A stretch of DNA of 64,000 nucleotides from Anthocerotibacter panamensis C109 (GCF_018389385.1 NZ_CP062698.1:1181501-1245500), one strand, 5' to 3'. Shown: positions 24,219 to 33,825, counted from the stretch's first letter. The notes: generated by a model not told the origin, from the sequence alone. A program made the numbers and translations.

Positions 24219-26177
24219 ATGCACCCACACATCGTTCTAGAAGACAGAAACGATTATCAATGCCTACAGGCTGCCATTCATGAAATTTATCAAGCTCTAG
24301 TGCGCATAGCCCAACAAAGGCAAAACCTACCTATTTCCGAGGTGCCTACCCCGGAGCAAGTACACAACCAGCCCTTTGTTGCGTTAGAGCACCTTTGTGA
24401 GACATTCAACTTGTCAGCGTTTGAGCGTGATGTGCTGCTCTTGTGTGCTGGGATGGAACTACACACGTATTTCAGAACCCTGTGTGCTGTGGCCCAGGAC
24501 AATTCCCTGCCGTATCCGACGTTCCATTTAGCAATAAGTCTCTTCCCCAATTTCTCAAAGAGCGCCCTGACCCCCAAATCCCCCTTGCTGCACTGGCATT
24601 TGATTGAGGTAGGCGAAGGACCACTATTTTTGAGCCCGTTACGCATTGAGCGCACTATCCTTTATTACCTGATGGGTGAAATTTGCTTGGACTCCCGTTT
24701 GACCGGAATTGTCCAGCCCATCCCCCCGGACCCCACCCCCTTGCAACCTTCCCACCAAGCCCTTGTTACTCAAATCCTGGCTGTCTGGAGGCAGTCCACC
24801 ATACGCCTACCCATCGTGCAATTGTGTGGAGCGGATAGCGCCGTCATGCGGGCTATTGCCAGCAGTGCCTGTACACAAGCGGGTTATCCACTGAGTGTTG
24901 TGGCAGCGCATCATTTACCCGTTGACCCGCAAGCGTTGACCGCGTGGCTCCAGTGCTGGGAACGTCAAGCGCGACTTACCGGGGACGTGCTCCTAGTCGA
25001 ATGTGAAGATACCTTAATGACGGGTAGCCCCCATCAAGTAGCTCTAGAACTGCTAGCTGAACGGCTGGCTGGACGTATCCTCGTAGCGGGGCGCGAACGC
25101 CAACACCTGCGCCACCGCCCATTGCACCTTGTCGATGTCCAGCCGCTCACCCGCGCCGAGCAGTTGATACTCTGGCAGCAAACCCTGGGTCCACTGGCTG
25201 ACACCCTCAACGGTCAGATGGAGACGCTGGTTTTCCAGTTCAACCTCACACAGACGGCTATTCAGTCTGCCGGGGAAGCGGTTGTGGGTCAGTTGCATCC
25301 ATCTGAGACCCCGCATGAGTTGAGTACCGCTCTTTGGAGCCAGTGCCGCGCCCAAGCCCGCCCCCGGTTGGAATCCTTAGCCCAACGCATTGCGTCCACC
25401 GCCACCTGGGAAGACCTAGTCCTACCAGAGGCACAACTCCAGACCCTGCGCGAGATCGTTGCCTGTGTCCAACAGCGGACGACTGTCTATGAAACATGGG
25501 GTCTTGCCCGCTCTAGCCCACGCGGTTTGGGCATTAGTGCACTTTTTGCAGGGGGTAGTGGTACAGGCAAAACCCTGTCCGCTGAAGTGCTGGCAGGAGA
25601 ACTGCATCTGGACCTGTACCGCATTGACCTCAGTACTATCGTCAGCAAATATATAGGCGAGACGGAGAAGAATCTAAGCCGGATCTTTGATGCCGCTGAA
25701 GCGGGCGGAGCCATTCTCTTGTTTGATGAAGCAGATGCCCTGTTTGGCAAGAGAAGCGAAGTCAAAGACAGTCACGACCGACACGCTAATATTGAGGTCA
25801 GCTATCTGTTGCAGCGTATGGAAGCCTATCAGGGGCTGGCTATTTTGACCACAAACCTCAAGGACAATCTAGATACAGCGTTTATGCGTAGGATTCGGTT
25901 TACGGTGCGCTATCCGTTTCCTGATTTTCAGCAACGGGCGAAGATTTGGGAGTGGGTTTTTCCAAAGGCAGTACCAACGGAAGGTCTTGAGGTAGAGAAA
26001 TTGGCCCGACTGAATGTTACGGGAGGTAGCATCCGTAACATTGCGCTCAATGCAGCCTTTCTCGCGGCTCAGGCTAGAGAGCAGGTGGGGATGAAACACC
26101 TGTTGCGCGCGGCACGCACAGAATACAGCAAAACGGAGAAGATGCTCAGCGACACCGAGGTCAAAGGCTGGATATAA
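24219..26177 (+). CDS. AAA+ ATPase of the toxin island
   Basis: A 652-residue protein with an N-terminal helical/winged-helix-like domain (1-170, LEHLCETF, SAFERDVLLLCAG), a degenerate first nucleotide-binding-like region (about 180-400), and a complete AAA+ module. Walker A GGSGTGKT is at about 444-451, Walker B ILLFDEADALFG at about 496-507, sensor 1 TTNLKDN near 546, and an arginine-finger candidate MRRIRF near 556. ATPases with this architecture occur in extracellular contractile injection system loci (Afp15-like), where they are thought to help assembly or cargo handling. No other injection-system component is in the window, so the assignment to such a system is inferred from architecture and from the adjacent leader-bearing toxins. 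Confidence 0.85.
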   Translation: MHPHIVLEDRNDYQCLQAAIHEIYQALVRIAQQRQNLPISEVPTPEQVHNQPFVALEHLCETFNLSAFERDVLLLCAGMELHTYFRTLCAVAQDNSLPYPTFHLAISLFPNFSKSALTPKSPLLHWHLIEVGEGPLFLSPLRIERTILYYLMGEICLDSRLTGIVQPIPPDPTPLQPSHQALVTQILAVWRQSTIRLPIVQLCGADSAVMRAIASSACTQAGYPLSVVAAHHLPVDPQALTAWLQCWERQARLTGDVLLVECEDTLMTGSPHQVALELLAERLAGRILVAGRERQHLRHRPLHLVDVQPLTRAEQLILWQQTLGPLADTLNGQMETLVFQFNLTQTAIQSAGEAVVGQLHPSETPHELSTALWSQCRAQARPRLESLAQRIASTATWEDLVLPEAQLQTLREIVACVQQRTTVYETWGLARSSPRGLGISALFAGGSGTGKTLSAEVLAGELHLDLYRIDLSTIVSKYIGETEKNLSRIFDAAEAGGAILLFDEADALFGKRSEVKDSHDRHANIEVSYLLQRMEAYQGLAILTTNLKDNLDTAFMRRIRFTVRYPFPDFQQRAKIWEWVFPKAVPTEGLEVEKLARLNVTGGSIRNIALNAAFLAAQAREQVGMKHLLRAARTEYSKTEKMLSDTEVKGWI

Positions 26178-26254
26178 ACCCAGAACTTCTCCCGGACTTC
26201 AGCCAGACCATCGGATATTGGGACGGCATTAAGGTTCTTTAAGTATGGGGTATT

Positions 26255-27331
26255 TTAGCGGCGGATGAACGGCATGATAATCTCGAACAAAATGAGCAGG
26301 ATAATCACCAATTCTAGGGTTTGGCCTTGGGCGGCACTGACCCGGTCGGTTAATAACTGATAGAGATTAGCAATGATATCTAGTTTCTGAGCAATCGCAG
26401 CCTCCCATTCCCGCAGATAAAAGCGCTCAGTAACAGCAGTATGGACCCGAGCCAAGTAGATATCCCCAATGAGCTTGAGGGCGTTGTCAATACGCTCTGA
26501 GAGCAAGGAGTATTCGATGCGTAGCTCCGCTAGTTCCTCAATGGTCTGACGATAGGGAGTACGCAGAGGAATGGGCCATTCAAGCCGCCGTTTGATGAGC
26601 CCTTCATACGCGCCGATACGTTTATCGAGTTGGGCGTCAATGTAGCGGGCTTCGAGCAGTTCGACATTGAGGAATTCTAAGACATTGAGGGTGTCGAAAT
26701 AATCCCGATCATAGATCAAAGCAGCATTCCAATCGACTAGAACTAGATCGGTCTCATAGTAGGAGATAGGCTGACTCAGAACTTCCTCACACTGGCTAGA
26801 GCTGAGCGGTTGGGTGTCGAAGCGCAGAACCTGAGCGAGGGTAGTGCGGTGTTGTGCTAGAAAGTTTTCAGCCTTCAGCGGCTCACCCAATGTCTCGATC
26901 ACAAACACATAATAGTCTTCAACCAGCACCGACAACTCGGGGCGCTCAATTGCTGGGTGAATTTTTTCCATCAAGCGCTGAACCTGTTCGCGGGCTTGGG
27001 CTTCCAAATTGGTACCGTAGAGCCGTTGGCTGAAGCTGGGAAGTTGGGCCAAAGGGAGTTTTAGCGCCCAACGATAGGCGATGCTCACTGCCCCAAAGTC
27101 AAATACGGTCGCCTGGACTTGGACGGGTTGGTCGAGCAGGGTGACGGTATTTTCCAGAGTCAAGACTTGGGGTGGTTTGGTGTATTGGAGATAGTTGGGG
27201 GTCTGTTTTTTGCGGGATAAAGGTGGGGCAGGCATGGAGGAAAGCAGGGCGCTGACCTTTTCAAGCGCGACCTCATAGCCGATGTCAAAGGCAAATAGGG
27301 CAACCGCCTGACCCTGAAATATATGCGTCAT
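26255..27331 (-). CDS. RMD1/DUF155-like membrane-anchored protein
   Basis: A 358-residue protein whose middle and end fit the RMD1/YagE (DUF155) family: VFDFGAVSIAYRW near residue 80, a central YYETDLVLVDWNAAL, a long helical region (LEFLNVELLEARYIDAQLD, LRIEYSLLSERIDNAL), and one C-terminal membrane segment (LELVIILLILFEIIMPF) right before the end. The family is widespread, includes yeast mitochondrial RMD1/RMD8, and has no settled biochemical role. The gene converges with the AAA+ ATPase, 77 bases between stops. There is no evidence that it belongs to the toxin system. Confidence 0.7.
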   Translation of the reverse strand: MTHIFQGQAVALFAFDIGYEVALEKVSALLSSMPAPPLSRKKQTPNYLQYTKPPQVLTLENTVTLLDQPVQVQATVFDFGAVSIAYRWALKLPLAQLPSFSQRLYGTNLEAQAREQVQRLMEKIHPAIERPELSVLVEDYYVFVIETLGEPLKAENFLAQHRTTLAQVLRFDTQPLSSSQCEEVLSQPISYYETDLVLVDWNAALIYDRDYFDTLNVLEFLNVELLEARYIDAQLDKRIGAYEGLIKRRLEWPIPLRTPYRQTIEELAELRIEYSLLSERIDNALKLIGDIYLARVHTAVTERFYLREWEAAIAQKLDIIANLYQLLTDRVSAAQGQTLELVIILLILFEIIMPFIRR

Positions 27332-27479
27332 GGCCTTACTGTAGCCTAGCTAGTCCCAAAGGCGTGCCAACGTGCGGCATGATTTTGGTGAGCATAAGGA
27401 GCCAGCCTCACGATAGCTTTAGGCCAATCTCAGGTTAATAGGTCTTCGGCCATGCGCCCTTGGGTTATTAATGATATGA

Positions 27480-27677
27480 AACGAAACTACTCGTCGTGAG
27501 TTTGATGGCACGCTGCGCTCTTTGGCTGATGCGTACAGGCAGGATTTCCTGTCCTGGTTAGTCGGCGACGAGGCTGTCCTCAGTAAGTGCTCATCCTGCT
27601 CGAAGACGGTCCCCAAGCCCGCGCCGTGCCCGCTGTGTTTGCCGAAGGAACAATGCGGGTGGACTTTTCCTCCCTGA
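27480..27677 (+). pseudogene. Possible Rpn-type nuclease/transposase remnant
   Basis: The 357 bases between 27332 and 27688 hold no intact gene. A plus-strand frame without a start codon reads TRREFDGTLRSLADAY, then FLSWLVGDEAVL, which recalls the N-terminus of Rpn/DUF4351-type proteins, and ends in a Cys-rich stretch before a TGA. The similarity is short, so this is only a candidate relic. Confidence 0.25.
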
Positions 27678-27688
27678 TAGACCGGAGG

Positions 27689-29038
27689 CTATGAGGCCGG
27701 GAGGAGACGCTCTAACATCCGGTCTACTGCAGCAAAAAGCTGGTCAACTTCAGCCATCGTGATGATGAGCGGAGGGGAGAAGGCAATGGCGTCACGGATT
27801 CCCCGCACTATCAAACCCTCTTCACGCAACAATCGGGCAGCTTTGGCTCCCAAGGGTGCTTTGGGGTCAAGGGCTGCTTTTCCTCCCTTGGGCAGGAGAT
27901 CCAAGGCTCCGATTAAGCCATACCCACCGCGCACTTCACCCACCGCCGGATGATCTTTATAGCGCAGTAACTTCGCTTGAAAATAAGGGCCAATATCGGT
28001 GCGGACGCGGGGGATCAGATTTTCGGCGGACATCAGGTCTAGATTAGCTAGGGCACAGGCACAGGGCGTGGGGTGACCGCTATAGGTGTAGCCATGGGCG
28101 AAGAGTGTGCCCTGTTCAAGAACTTCAGCAATCTCATCGCTGACCATGGTAGCTCCGAGGGGTAGATAGCCGCTCGTTAGCCCTTTCGCCATGGTCAAGA
28201 GGTCCGGGTCTAATTCCCAAAGATTGCTTGCGAACCAATCCCCCACCCGTCCAAAGCCCGTGATGACCTCATCGGCGACAAAAAGAATGTCGTACTGACG
28301 GCACAGTTCCCGCAAGCTTTTCAGATAACCCTCTGGCGGCACGATCACACCCCCCGCTCCCTGAATCGGCTCTACAAAAAAGGCGGCAATGGTGCGCGGG
28401 TCTTCCATTTCAATAATGCGGGCGGTCTCTTCCAGGCACCATTGCCCAAAAGCAACCGGGTCTAAGTCTGAATCAACACCGTAGGCATGAGGACCAGGGA
28501 CATGGATATAACCGGCTAGGGGTAGACCAAAAGGCGCGGTATTGCCCACAAGTCCAGTCATGCTCGTCGTCGCCAGGGTCACCCCGTGATAGGAGAAGCG
28601 GCGCGTGAGAATCTTGGTTTTCTCGGGACGCCCCGTGAGATGGTAGTAGCCACGAATGATTTTGAGGGCGGTTTCGTTGGACTCTGAGCCCGAACTGTTG
28701 AACATCGTGTGGTTGAGGCGGGCGGGCGCGAGTCCGGCCAGCCGTTGGGCCAAAAGGATCGTGGGCTCGGTGGTGCTATTGAGAAACGAGCAGTAGTAGG
28801 GAAGCTCAAGCATCTGTTGATAGACCGCTTCGACCAATTCTTTGCGGCCATAGCCGACATTGACGCACCAGAGTCCAGCCATGCCATCTAGGAGCGTTTT
28901 GCCCTGCTCATCGATGACAAAGCACCCGGAGCCGGAGCGGATGATGTGGGTGCCCTCCCGGTGCATGTCCTGGTGGTTGGTGAAGGGGTGGAGCAGATAG
29001 GTACAGTCGAGTTCTTGCAGGTGTGGGGTTGTATTCAT
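27689..29038 (-). CDS. Class III omega-aminotransferase, probably putrescine-acting
   Basis: A 449-residue PLP enzyme of aminotransferase class III. Visible: GLWCVNVGYGR in the substrate-binding region, NSSGSESNETALKIIRGYY (cofactor phosphate site), SYHGVTLATTSMTG, FVADEVITGFGRVG with the PLP-ring-binding Asp, and TMAKGLTSGYLPLGA with the Schiff-base Lys. The fold and length match putrescine/beta-alanine-pyruvate transaminases (SpuC-like). It lies 13 bases after the aldehyde dehydrogenase on the same strand. Together they would convert putrescine to 4-aminobutanal and then GABA. The substrate is inferred from the neighbour; other omega-amines are possible. Confidence 0.88.
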   Translation of the reverse strand: MNTTPHLQELDCTYLLHPFTNHQDMHREGTHIIRSGSGCFVIDEQGKTLLDGMAGLWCVNVGYGRKELVEAVYQQMLELPYYCSFLNSTTEPTILLAQRLAGLAPARLNHTMFNSSGSESNETALKIIRGYYHLTGRPEKTKILTRRFSYHGVTLATTSMTGLVGNTAPFGLPLAGYIHVPGPHAYGVDSDLDPVAFGQWCLEETARIIEMEDPRTIAAFFVEPIQGAGGVIVPPEGYLKSLRELCRQYDILFVADEVITGFGRVGDWFASNLWELDPDLLTMAKGLTSGYLPLGATMVSDEIAEVLEQGTLFAHGYTYSGHPTPCACALANLDLMSAENLIPRVRTDIGPYFQAKLLRYKDHPAVGEVRGGYGLIGALDLLPKGGKAALDPKAPLGAKAARLLREEGLIVRGIRDAIAFSPPLIITMAEVDQLFAAVDRMLERLLPAS

Positions 29039-29051
29039 GGCGAGGGTGAAA

Positions 29052-30497
29052 TTAGGGAGTGGTGCGGATCATGACGTGTTTAGTAATCTGATAGTCCCCT
29101 ACTGCTTCGACGGAGAGGTCTTTGCCGAAGCCCGACTGCTTAAAGCCGCCGTGGGGGGTTTCTGAGGTCAGGGGTAGGTGGTCGTTGATCCAGACGGTGC
29201 CAAATTCCAAGTGACTGCTGAGGCGCATCGCCCGTCCGATGTCATGGGTCCAGATTGAGGCGGCGAGTCCGTGGAGCACATCATTCCCCAGACGGAGCGC
29301 CTCTGCTTCATCGCGAAACGCACTGACCGTGAGTACCGGGCCAAACACTTCGTTTTGCATGATTTCGGCATCCTGCGCCAGGTTCGTGAGGACGGTGGGT
29401 TCAAAGTAGTAGCCGTCGGGATAGTCGCCTGGAATCCCACCGCCAACTAAGATCTGGGCTCCAGCATCTCGCGCTCGCTTCACAAAGCCCTGGACCCGTT
29501 CCCGGTGTACCCCTGAAATCAACGGACCCATCTCGGTCCCTTCAGCAAAAGGAGCCCCGACTTTGACCGCCCGCATCGCTTCGACCAAGGCTTCGGTGAC
29601 CTCAGCGAGGCGGGATTGGGCAACGTAGACGCGGGTGGCGGCGGTACAGTCCTGCCCCGTGTTTAAAGTGGCGGCGAGGGCGGCTTTGCTTGCGACAGTA
29701 GCGGCATCAGCGTCTTCAAAAACGATGAAGGGCGCTTTCCCACCCAATTCCAGATGAACCCGCTTGAGCGTGTCAGCGGCAGTGCGCATGACCCGTTTGC
29801 CGGTGGTGGTGGAGCCGGTGAGGCTGACCATGCGCACATCGGGATGTTCTACCAGCAATTGACCGGTCAGGTTCCCGCCTGTGACGACATTGACCACGCC
29901 GGGGGGAATGCCCGCTTCTGCCATCAGTTCTGCGAGCATCAAGGTGGTGAGCGGGGTGGTGGGGGCGGGTTTGAGGACAACAGTGCAGCCTGCGGCTAAA
30001 GCGGGACCCAACTTCCACACAGCCATCATCAAGGGATAGTTCCAGGGGGCAATCTGACCGACCACGCCGACGGGTTCTTTGCGCAAAAGAGAAGTGTAGC
30101 CCGCAGTATATTCCCCTGCCCGCCCGCCATGAATATCTCGGGCAGCGGCAGCGAAGAAACGCAGGTTGTCGATGGCGAAGGGTAGATCTGCTCCCAGACT
30201 CACAAAGGCGTAGGGTTTGCCGGTATTCTCCGACTCGACGCGGGCAAATTCCTCAGCCCGCGCTGCAAGTAGGTCAGCCAAGCGCCAGAGGTGCAAGGAC
30301 CGCTCCGCCGGAGTTTTTCGCGACCAACGCCCATCTTCAAAGGCGGTCTTGGCTGCCACTACTGCCCGGTCTACATCGGTGGAGCTGCCGTCTGCCACCT
30401 CAGCCAAGGGTTCTCCTGTAGCTGGATTTTCCAGCAGCATGACCCCACCGCCGCTACTCTCGACCCATTGATTGTCTATCCAAAGTTGGTGGTTCAT
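29052..30497 (-). CDS. patD: Gamma-aminobutyraldehyde-type aldehyde dehydrogenase
   Basis: A 481-residue NAD(P)-dependent aldehyde dehydrogenase. The start chosen at MNHQLWIDNQWVE fits the family; the open frame extends 50 codons upstream without similarity. Motifs: PWNYPLMMAVWKLGPALAAG, FTGSTTTGK-type (SLTGSTTTGKRVM), catalytic Glu in HLELGGKAPFIVFED, and catalytic Cys in NTGQDCTAATRVYV. The GQDCTA context is that of aminobutyraldehyde/betaine aldehyde dehydrogenases (YdcW/PatD). It is the first gene of a two-gene unit with the class III aminotransferase. The exact aldehyde cannot be proven by sequence. Confidence 0.88.
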   Translation of the reverse strand: MNHQLWIDNQWVESSGGGVMLLENPATGEPLAEVADGSSTDVDRAVVAAKTAFEDGRWSRKTPAERSLHLWRLADLLAARAEEFARVESENTGKPYAFVSLGADLPFAIDNLRFFAAAARDIHGGRAGEYTAGYTSLLRKEPVGVVGQIAPWNYPLMMAVWKLGPALAAGCTVVLKPAPTTPLTTLMLAELMAEAGIPPGVVNVVTGGNLTGQLLVEHPDVRMVSLTGSTTTGKRVMRTAADTLKRVHLELGGKAPFIVFEDADAATVASKAALAATLNTGQDCTAATRVYVAQSRLAEVTEALVEAMRAVKVGAPFAEGTEMGPLISGVHRERVQGFVKRARDAGAQILVGGGIPGDYPDGYYFEPTVLTNLAQDAEIMQNEVFGPVLTVSAFRDEAEALRLGNDVLHGLAASIWTHDIGRAMRLSSHLEFGTVWINDHLPLTSETPHGGFKQSGFGKDLSVEAVGDYQITKHVMIRTTP

Positions 30498-30739
30498 CGC
30501 TTGCTTATCCCGCGCGTGAGCTATGGTAGCGCTCCGTGTACCCTCTGGGGCAGAGAAGTGGGACAAACTTAATAAATTGCGCTTACCTGTCAAAAACGCC
30601 GTCGAGCCGGTCAGCCTGCGCGATTTGTTGCTGATGATGGCCTGCATGTTCTTTGGGTATCGTTTATTTCGCTCATAAGAAATACGCTCTATTGTGGGCT
30701 GGACTGTAAGCTATGCTAACCCTAGCGTTTCTCCAGCCT

Positions 30740-31513
30740 ATGCCGACGGTCACCCAAATCCTGGTCTACCCCATCAAGTCCTTGGATCCGGTGCGCGTTG
30801 CTCAATCCGAGATTCTTAGTGGGGGGACGCTGGCCCATGACCGGGAATACGCCATCCGCGATGAGCAAGGGCGTCTCATCAACGGCAAATGCGATGCCAG
30901 AGTACACCAACTGCGAGCCCAATTTGAGCTAGCGCAAGAACTGGTACATCTGGAAGGAGCAGGCCATCGAGAAACCTTTCACCTCACCCAGGAACGAGAA
31001 GCCCTAGAAGCGTGGCTGAGTAGCTATTTTGGGAGGTCGGTGCACCTGGAGCAAGACCGGGTGACCGGCTTCCCCGACGACCTCAATGCCTGGGGACCGA
31101 CCATCATCAGCACCGCCACCCTTGAAGCCACCGCCCACTGGTTCCCTGGTCTGACGGCGCATGACCTACGCCTGCGCCTGCGCGCCAATATCGAAGTCGG
31201 CGATGTGCCGGGGTTTTGGGAAGATAGCCTGTTCGGTGAAACGGACTACGCTTTGCCCTTTCTGGTGGGAGCGGTGCACTTTGAGGGCGTCAATCCCTGC
31301 TCCCGCTGTATTGTCCCGACCCGCGACCCCCTGACGGGTGAACCTTACCCCGACTTTCAGCGGCACTTTGTAGCCCAACGTAAAGCCAATCTCCCCTCGT
31401 GGACGCCACCCGAACGTTTTAACCACTTCTATAAACTCAGCACCAATACCCGCATCCCCCGCACCGAAGCAGGAAAAACGATCCACGTAGGCGACCTGAT
31501 CAGGATGCTTTAG
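30740..31513 (+). CDS. MOSC domain protein
   Basis: A 257-residue protein with an N-terminal MOSC beta-barrel (MPTVTQILVYPIKSLDPVRV) and a C-terminal MOSC domain carrying the conserved Cys region VNPCSRCIVPTRDPLTGEPY. MOSC proteins are molybdenum-cofactor-binding sulfur carriers or mARC/YcbX-type reductases of N-hydroxylated compounds. A ferredoxin domain, present in some YcbX proteins, is absent here. The start at 30740 fits the family; an ATG nine codons upstream is in frame. It overlaps the convergent glycosyltransferase gene by 14 bases at the 3' end. Confidence 0.88.
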   Translation: MPTVTQILVYPIKSLDPVRVAQSEILSGGTLAHDREYAIRDEQGRLINGKCDARVHQLRAQFELAQELVHLEGAGHRETFHLTQEREALEAWLSSYFGRSVHLEQDRVTGFPDDLNAWGPTIISTATLEATAHWFPGLTAHDLRLRLRANIEVGDVPGFWEDSLFGETDYALPFLVGAVHFEGVNPCSRCIVPTRDPLTGEPYPDFQRHFVAQRKANLPSWTPPERFNHFYKLSTNTRIPRTEAGKTIHVGDLIRML

Positions 31514-33263
31514 GCTGAACGGCAGGAGGCACGGCTGAACCCGCCGGACCCTGAGTCGGTGGAGCGGGAATCACCGGAGCAGCACCGGTCGGCATTACCG
31601 GAGGACGGGATGGCTGGATAGAAGCTGATTTTTGGGCCAGCGTCCAGCCATTCACTTCTGCTATCGTCTGGAACGGGAATTTTTGTGCCTCCAGAGCCTG
31701 ACGGGTTTCCGGGGCGAGCCACCAGATACTATTGCCTTTACCGGACAGAATATCTCCAGAGCGCAGGTCTGTTCCCGGTTGGGGGGTGTAAAAAGCCAGG
31801 GCAATCATCTGCGAGACACGCTCCGGGTTGCCCTCGTAGACCATATCCACAGGACCGGAGGCACTTCCAGGCCATTGAGTCTGGGTAAATGCCTTAAACT
31901 GTGGGCTGTAGTCACCAAGATTGGTGACCAGGACCGCTAGCAGGAGGGCCACCCAAGGACCAGCCAGCAAAAAGGTGACCCACAGGTTTTGCCACTGCGA
32001 GAGCCAACGCCGCCAGTTTAGGACCAACAGGGGCAACAGCCACAGCACCCCGAGGGCCAGAGCCAAGGGCCGATAGACGAGGCCCTCTGGGAGCATTTGG
32101 GGCGCGATGGTGAGCGCCACGACCGCCCCTAGGAGCAGGACCGCTAAAACTGCCAACAGGAGTGAGACAACCCGGAGGGCTGCCACAGAACGCTTGAGCA
32201 TCGCAGGCTGCATGAGGTGGTCTAGGTACAGCGCCGCCAACAGCGCAATAAAAGGCGTGATCTGCAAGAGGTAGTAGGGCGTCTTGGTGGTGTAGATTTG
32301 CAGGAGCGTGAAGAAGACCAGCGGATAGCTCCACAAGGCCAGATAGCGGTACAGACCGTTGGTCTGCACGAGGACCACGAGACCCGCTAGGGCAAAGAAA
32401 GTCCAGGGGAACGTGTTGACTGGGAGATTCCAAAAATAATAAAACGGCCCTGCCGGATGAAACTCATGCGCCCCTAGATTCAAAACCTTACCCACCAGCC
32501 CGGTATAGACAGCCTCTCCGTACTGCTGGTAAGCCGCCCAATACCACAGCCCAAACCCGGACAGCCCCAGCCCTAATCCCGCGTAAAGATAGGGATTCTG
32601 GAGGAGTTGATGACGGCGATTCTGGGTCCAGAGATAGGGCAATACCGCCACGACCGCAAGCAAGATCATCGAGCTTTTGAGCAAGAGACCCAGCCCCACA
32701 GCCAGTCCCCAGCCCAGAGCCATACCGCGCAAGCCGCGCCACCCAGCCAGCACCAGACACCACAGACCCACCAACTCTAGCGCTGTCAGGACCATATCCT
32801 GGCCCCCGACCCGGCCATTGCCCAGCCATAGATACATCTCCATGAGGATGAGCGCCCCCCAAAAAGCTACCCGCCCATTGATCCAGGAGCGCCCTAGCCA
32901 GTAGGTCAACTGTACCGTCAGCAGACCTGCCACCCAACTGGGTAGCCGTGCACTCTGGTCGCTGACGCCGCCGAAGTGGAAGCTCAAGGCCATCAACCAT
33001 TGGAGGAGCGGCGGCTTCTCAAAGAAGGGAACCCCCAGGAACGTGGGAACCAGCCACTGTCCTGACTGGTAGATCTCGCGGGCCATCTGGGCGTAATAGC
33101 CCTCATCCGCCCCCATCAGACTCTGCCCTCCCCCATGAACCAGGAGCAGTAGCCCACTCAACAGCAGCAAGGCTATGCTTGCCAGGATGGGGTGGATAGC
33201 TCCCCGCTCGGTCTGTATGATAACCATGACCTCTGCCAAACCTCGTGCACGCATTTGGTTCAT
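31500..33263 (-). CDS. GT39-type membrane glycosyltransferase (ArnT-like)
   Basis: A 587-residue polytopic membrane protein. After a short N-terminal cytoplasmic part, SIALLLLSGLLLLVHGG forms the first helix, followed by GADEGYYAQMAREIYQSG, the acidic loop-1 motif of GT-C enzymes, and PPLLQWLMALSFHFGG. About 11 further hydrophobic segments follow, with a C-terminal soluble domain (from about 440). The last 40 residues are Pro/Ala/Gln-rich. These enzymes move a sugar from a polyprenyl-phosphate carrier to an acceptor such as lipid A or protein at the outer face of the plasma membrane. The substrate is not predictable. Confidence 0.87.
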   Translation of the reverse strand: MNQMRARGLAEVMVIIQTERGAIHPILASIALLLLSGLLLLVHGGGQSLMGADEGYYAQMAREIYQSGQWLVPTFLGVPFFEKPPLLQWLMALSFHFGGVSDQSARLPSWVAGLLTVQLTYWLGRSWINGRVAFWGALILMEMYLWLGNGRVGGQDMVLTALELVGLWCLVLAGWRGLRGMALGWGLAVGLGLLLKSSMILLAVVAVLPYLWTQNRRHQLLQNPYLYAGLGLGLSGFGLWYWAAYQQYGEAVYTGLVGKVLNLGAHEFHPAGPFYYFWNLPVNTFPWTFFALAGLVVLVQTNGLYRYLALWSYPLVFFTLLQIYTTKTPYYLLQITPFIALLAALYLDHLMQPAMLKRSVAALRVVSLLLAVLAVLLLGAVVALTIAPQMLPEGLVYRPLALALGVLWLLPLLVLNWRRWLSQWQNLWVTFLLAGPWVALLLAVLVTNLGDYSPQFKAFTQTQWPGSASGPVDMVYEGNPERVSQMIALAFYTPQPGTDLRSGDILSGKGNSIWWLAPETRQALEAQKFPFQTIAEVNGWTLAQKSASIQPSRPPVMPTGAAPVIPAPPTQGPAGSAVPPAVQPKAS

Positions 33264-33558
33264 CTGGGAACATTATGCCCCGCTTCTATCGCTGCCTTGG
33301 CGATGCAGGCCAGCCTTGAGGCAAGTCCATGGGGGATACCCAGTGGGACTAATACGCGCAAACCCTCTCCCTCAGAGCGATCCCCAATTTGTATCTCCCC
33401 GCTAAGTCTCTGGAGGGATTCCAGGATAAATTTTCTGAAATATCGGCTTCCTTGTAAAAAGAAACCCTACAATAGGTACATGGCATCCAGGAATCCAATA
33501 TTTAGGAGTTGCTCTACTTGGAGCTGCTTCTGGAATGCATACCCCGTGAGGACCTTTC

Positions 33559-33825
33559 ATGCTCTTTACGTTCGCCTACTTTGCTGCTTTTACCCTCATT
33601 GCTTACCTGGCGTTCTCGGGTATGTTTCGGTCCCTGCGCAGCCTGAACCGCATCCAGCCGAAGCAGCCTCAGGCGAAAGTCGTTCCGCACCCCGAATTGC
33701 TGGACCGGGACGGACGTCCCATTTCGGAGCCTCTGCTCGTCGTCAATTTTGTCGAGCCGCCCGATGAAGTGCGCCGCCGCCTTGAGGAGATCTATAACAA
33801 ATCTCAGGATGCTCCTGAGCGCTAA
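33559..33825 (+). CDS. DUF2973 small membrane-anchored protein
   Basis: An 88-residue protein of the cyanobacteria-specific DUF2973 family. One N-terminal membrane helix (LFTFAYFAAFTLIAYLAFSG) is followed by a soluble part with the family motif HPELLDRDGRPISEPLLVV and a C-terminal RRRLEEIYNKS. Function is unknown. The region upstream (33264-33558) contains no other gene; a TACAAT -10-like hexamer lies near 33471, but a matching -35 is weak. Confidence 0.85.
   Translation: MLFTFAYFAAFTLIAYLAFSGMFRSLRSLNRIQPKQPQAKVVPHPELLDRDGRPISEPLLVVNFVEPPDEVRRRLEEIYNKSQDAPER

Noticed and set aside
17608-27331. CRISPR array within the accessory island
   Set aside because: The repeats seen are a 239-base pair and gene duplications; there are no short regularly spaced repeats with unique spacers.
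27419-27616. Minus-strand 65-codon frame between the aminotransferase and RMD1-like genes
   Set aside because: No ribosome site or family match; the opposite strand shows a slightly better relic.
32488-33000. 170-codon second frame inside the GT39 gene
   Set aside because: Same-strand shadow; the GT39 frame has helices and the acidic loop motif.
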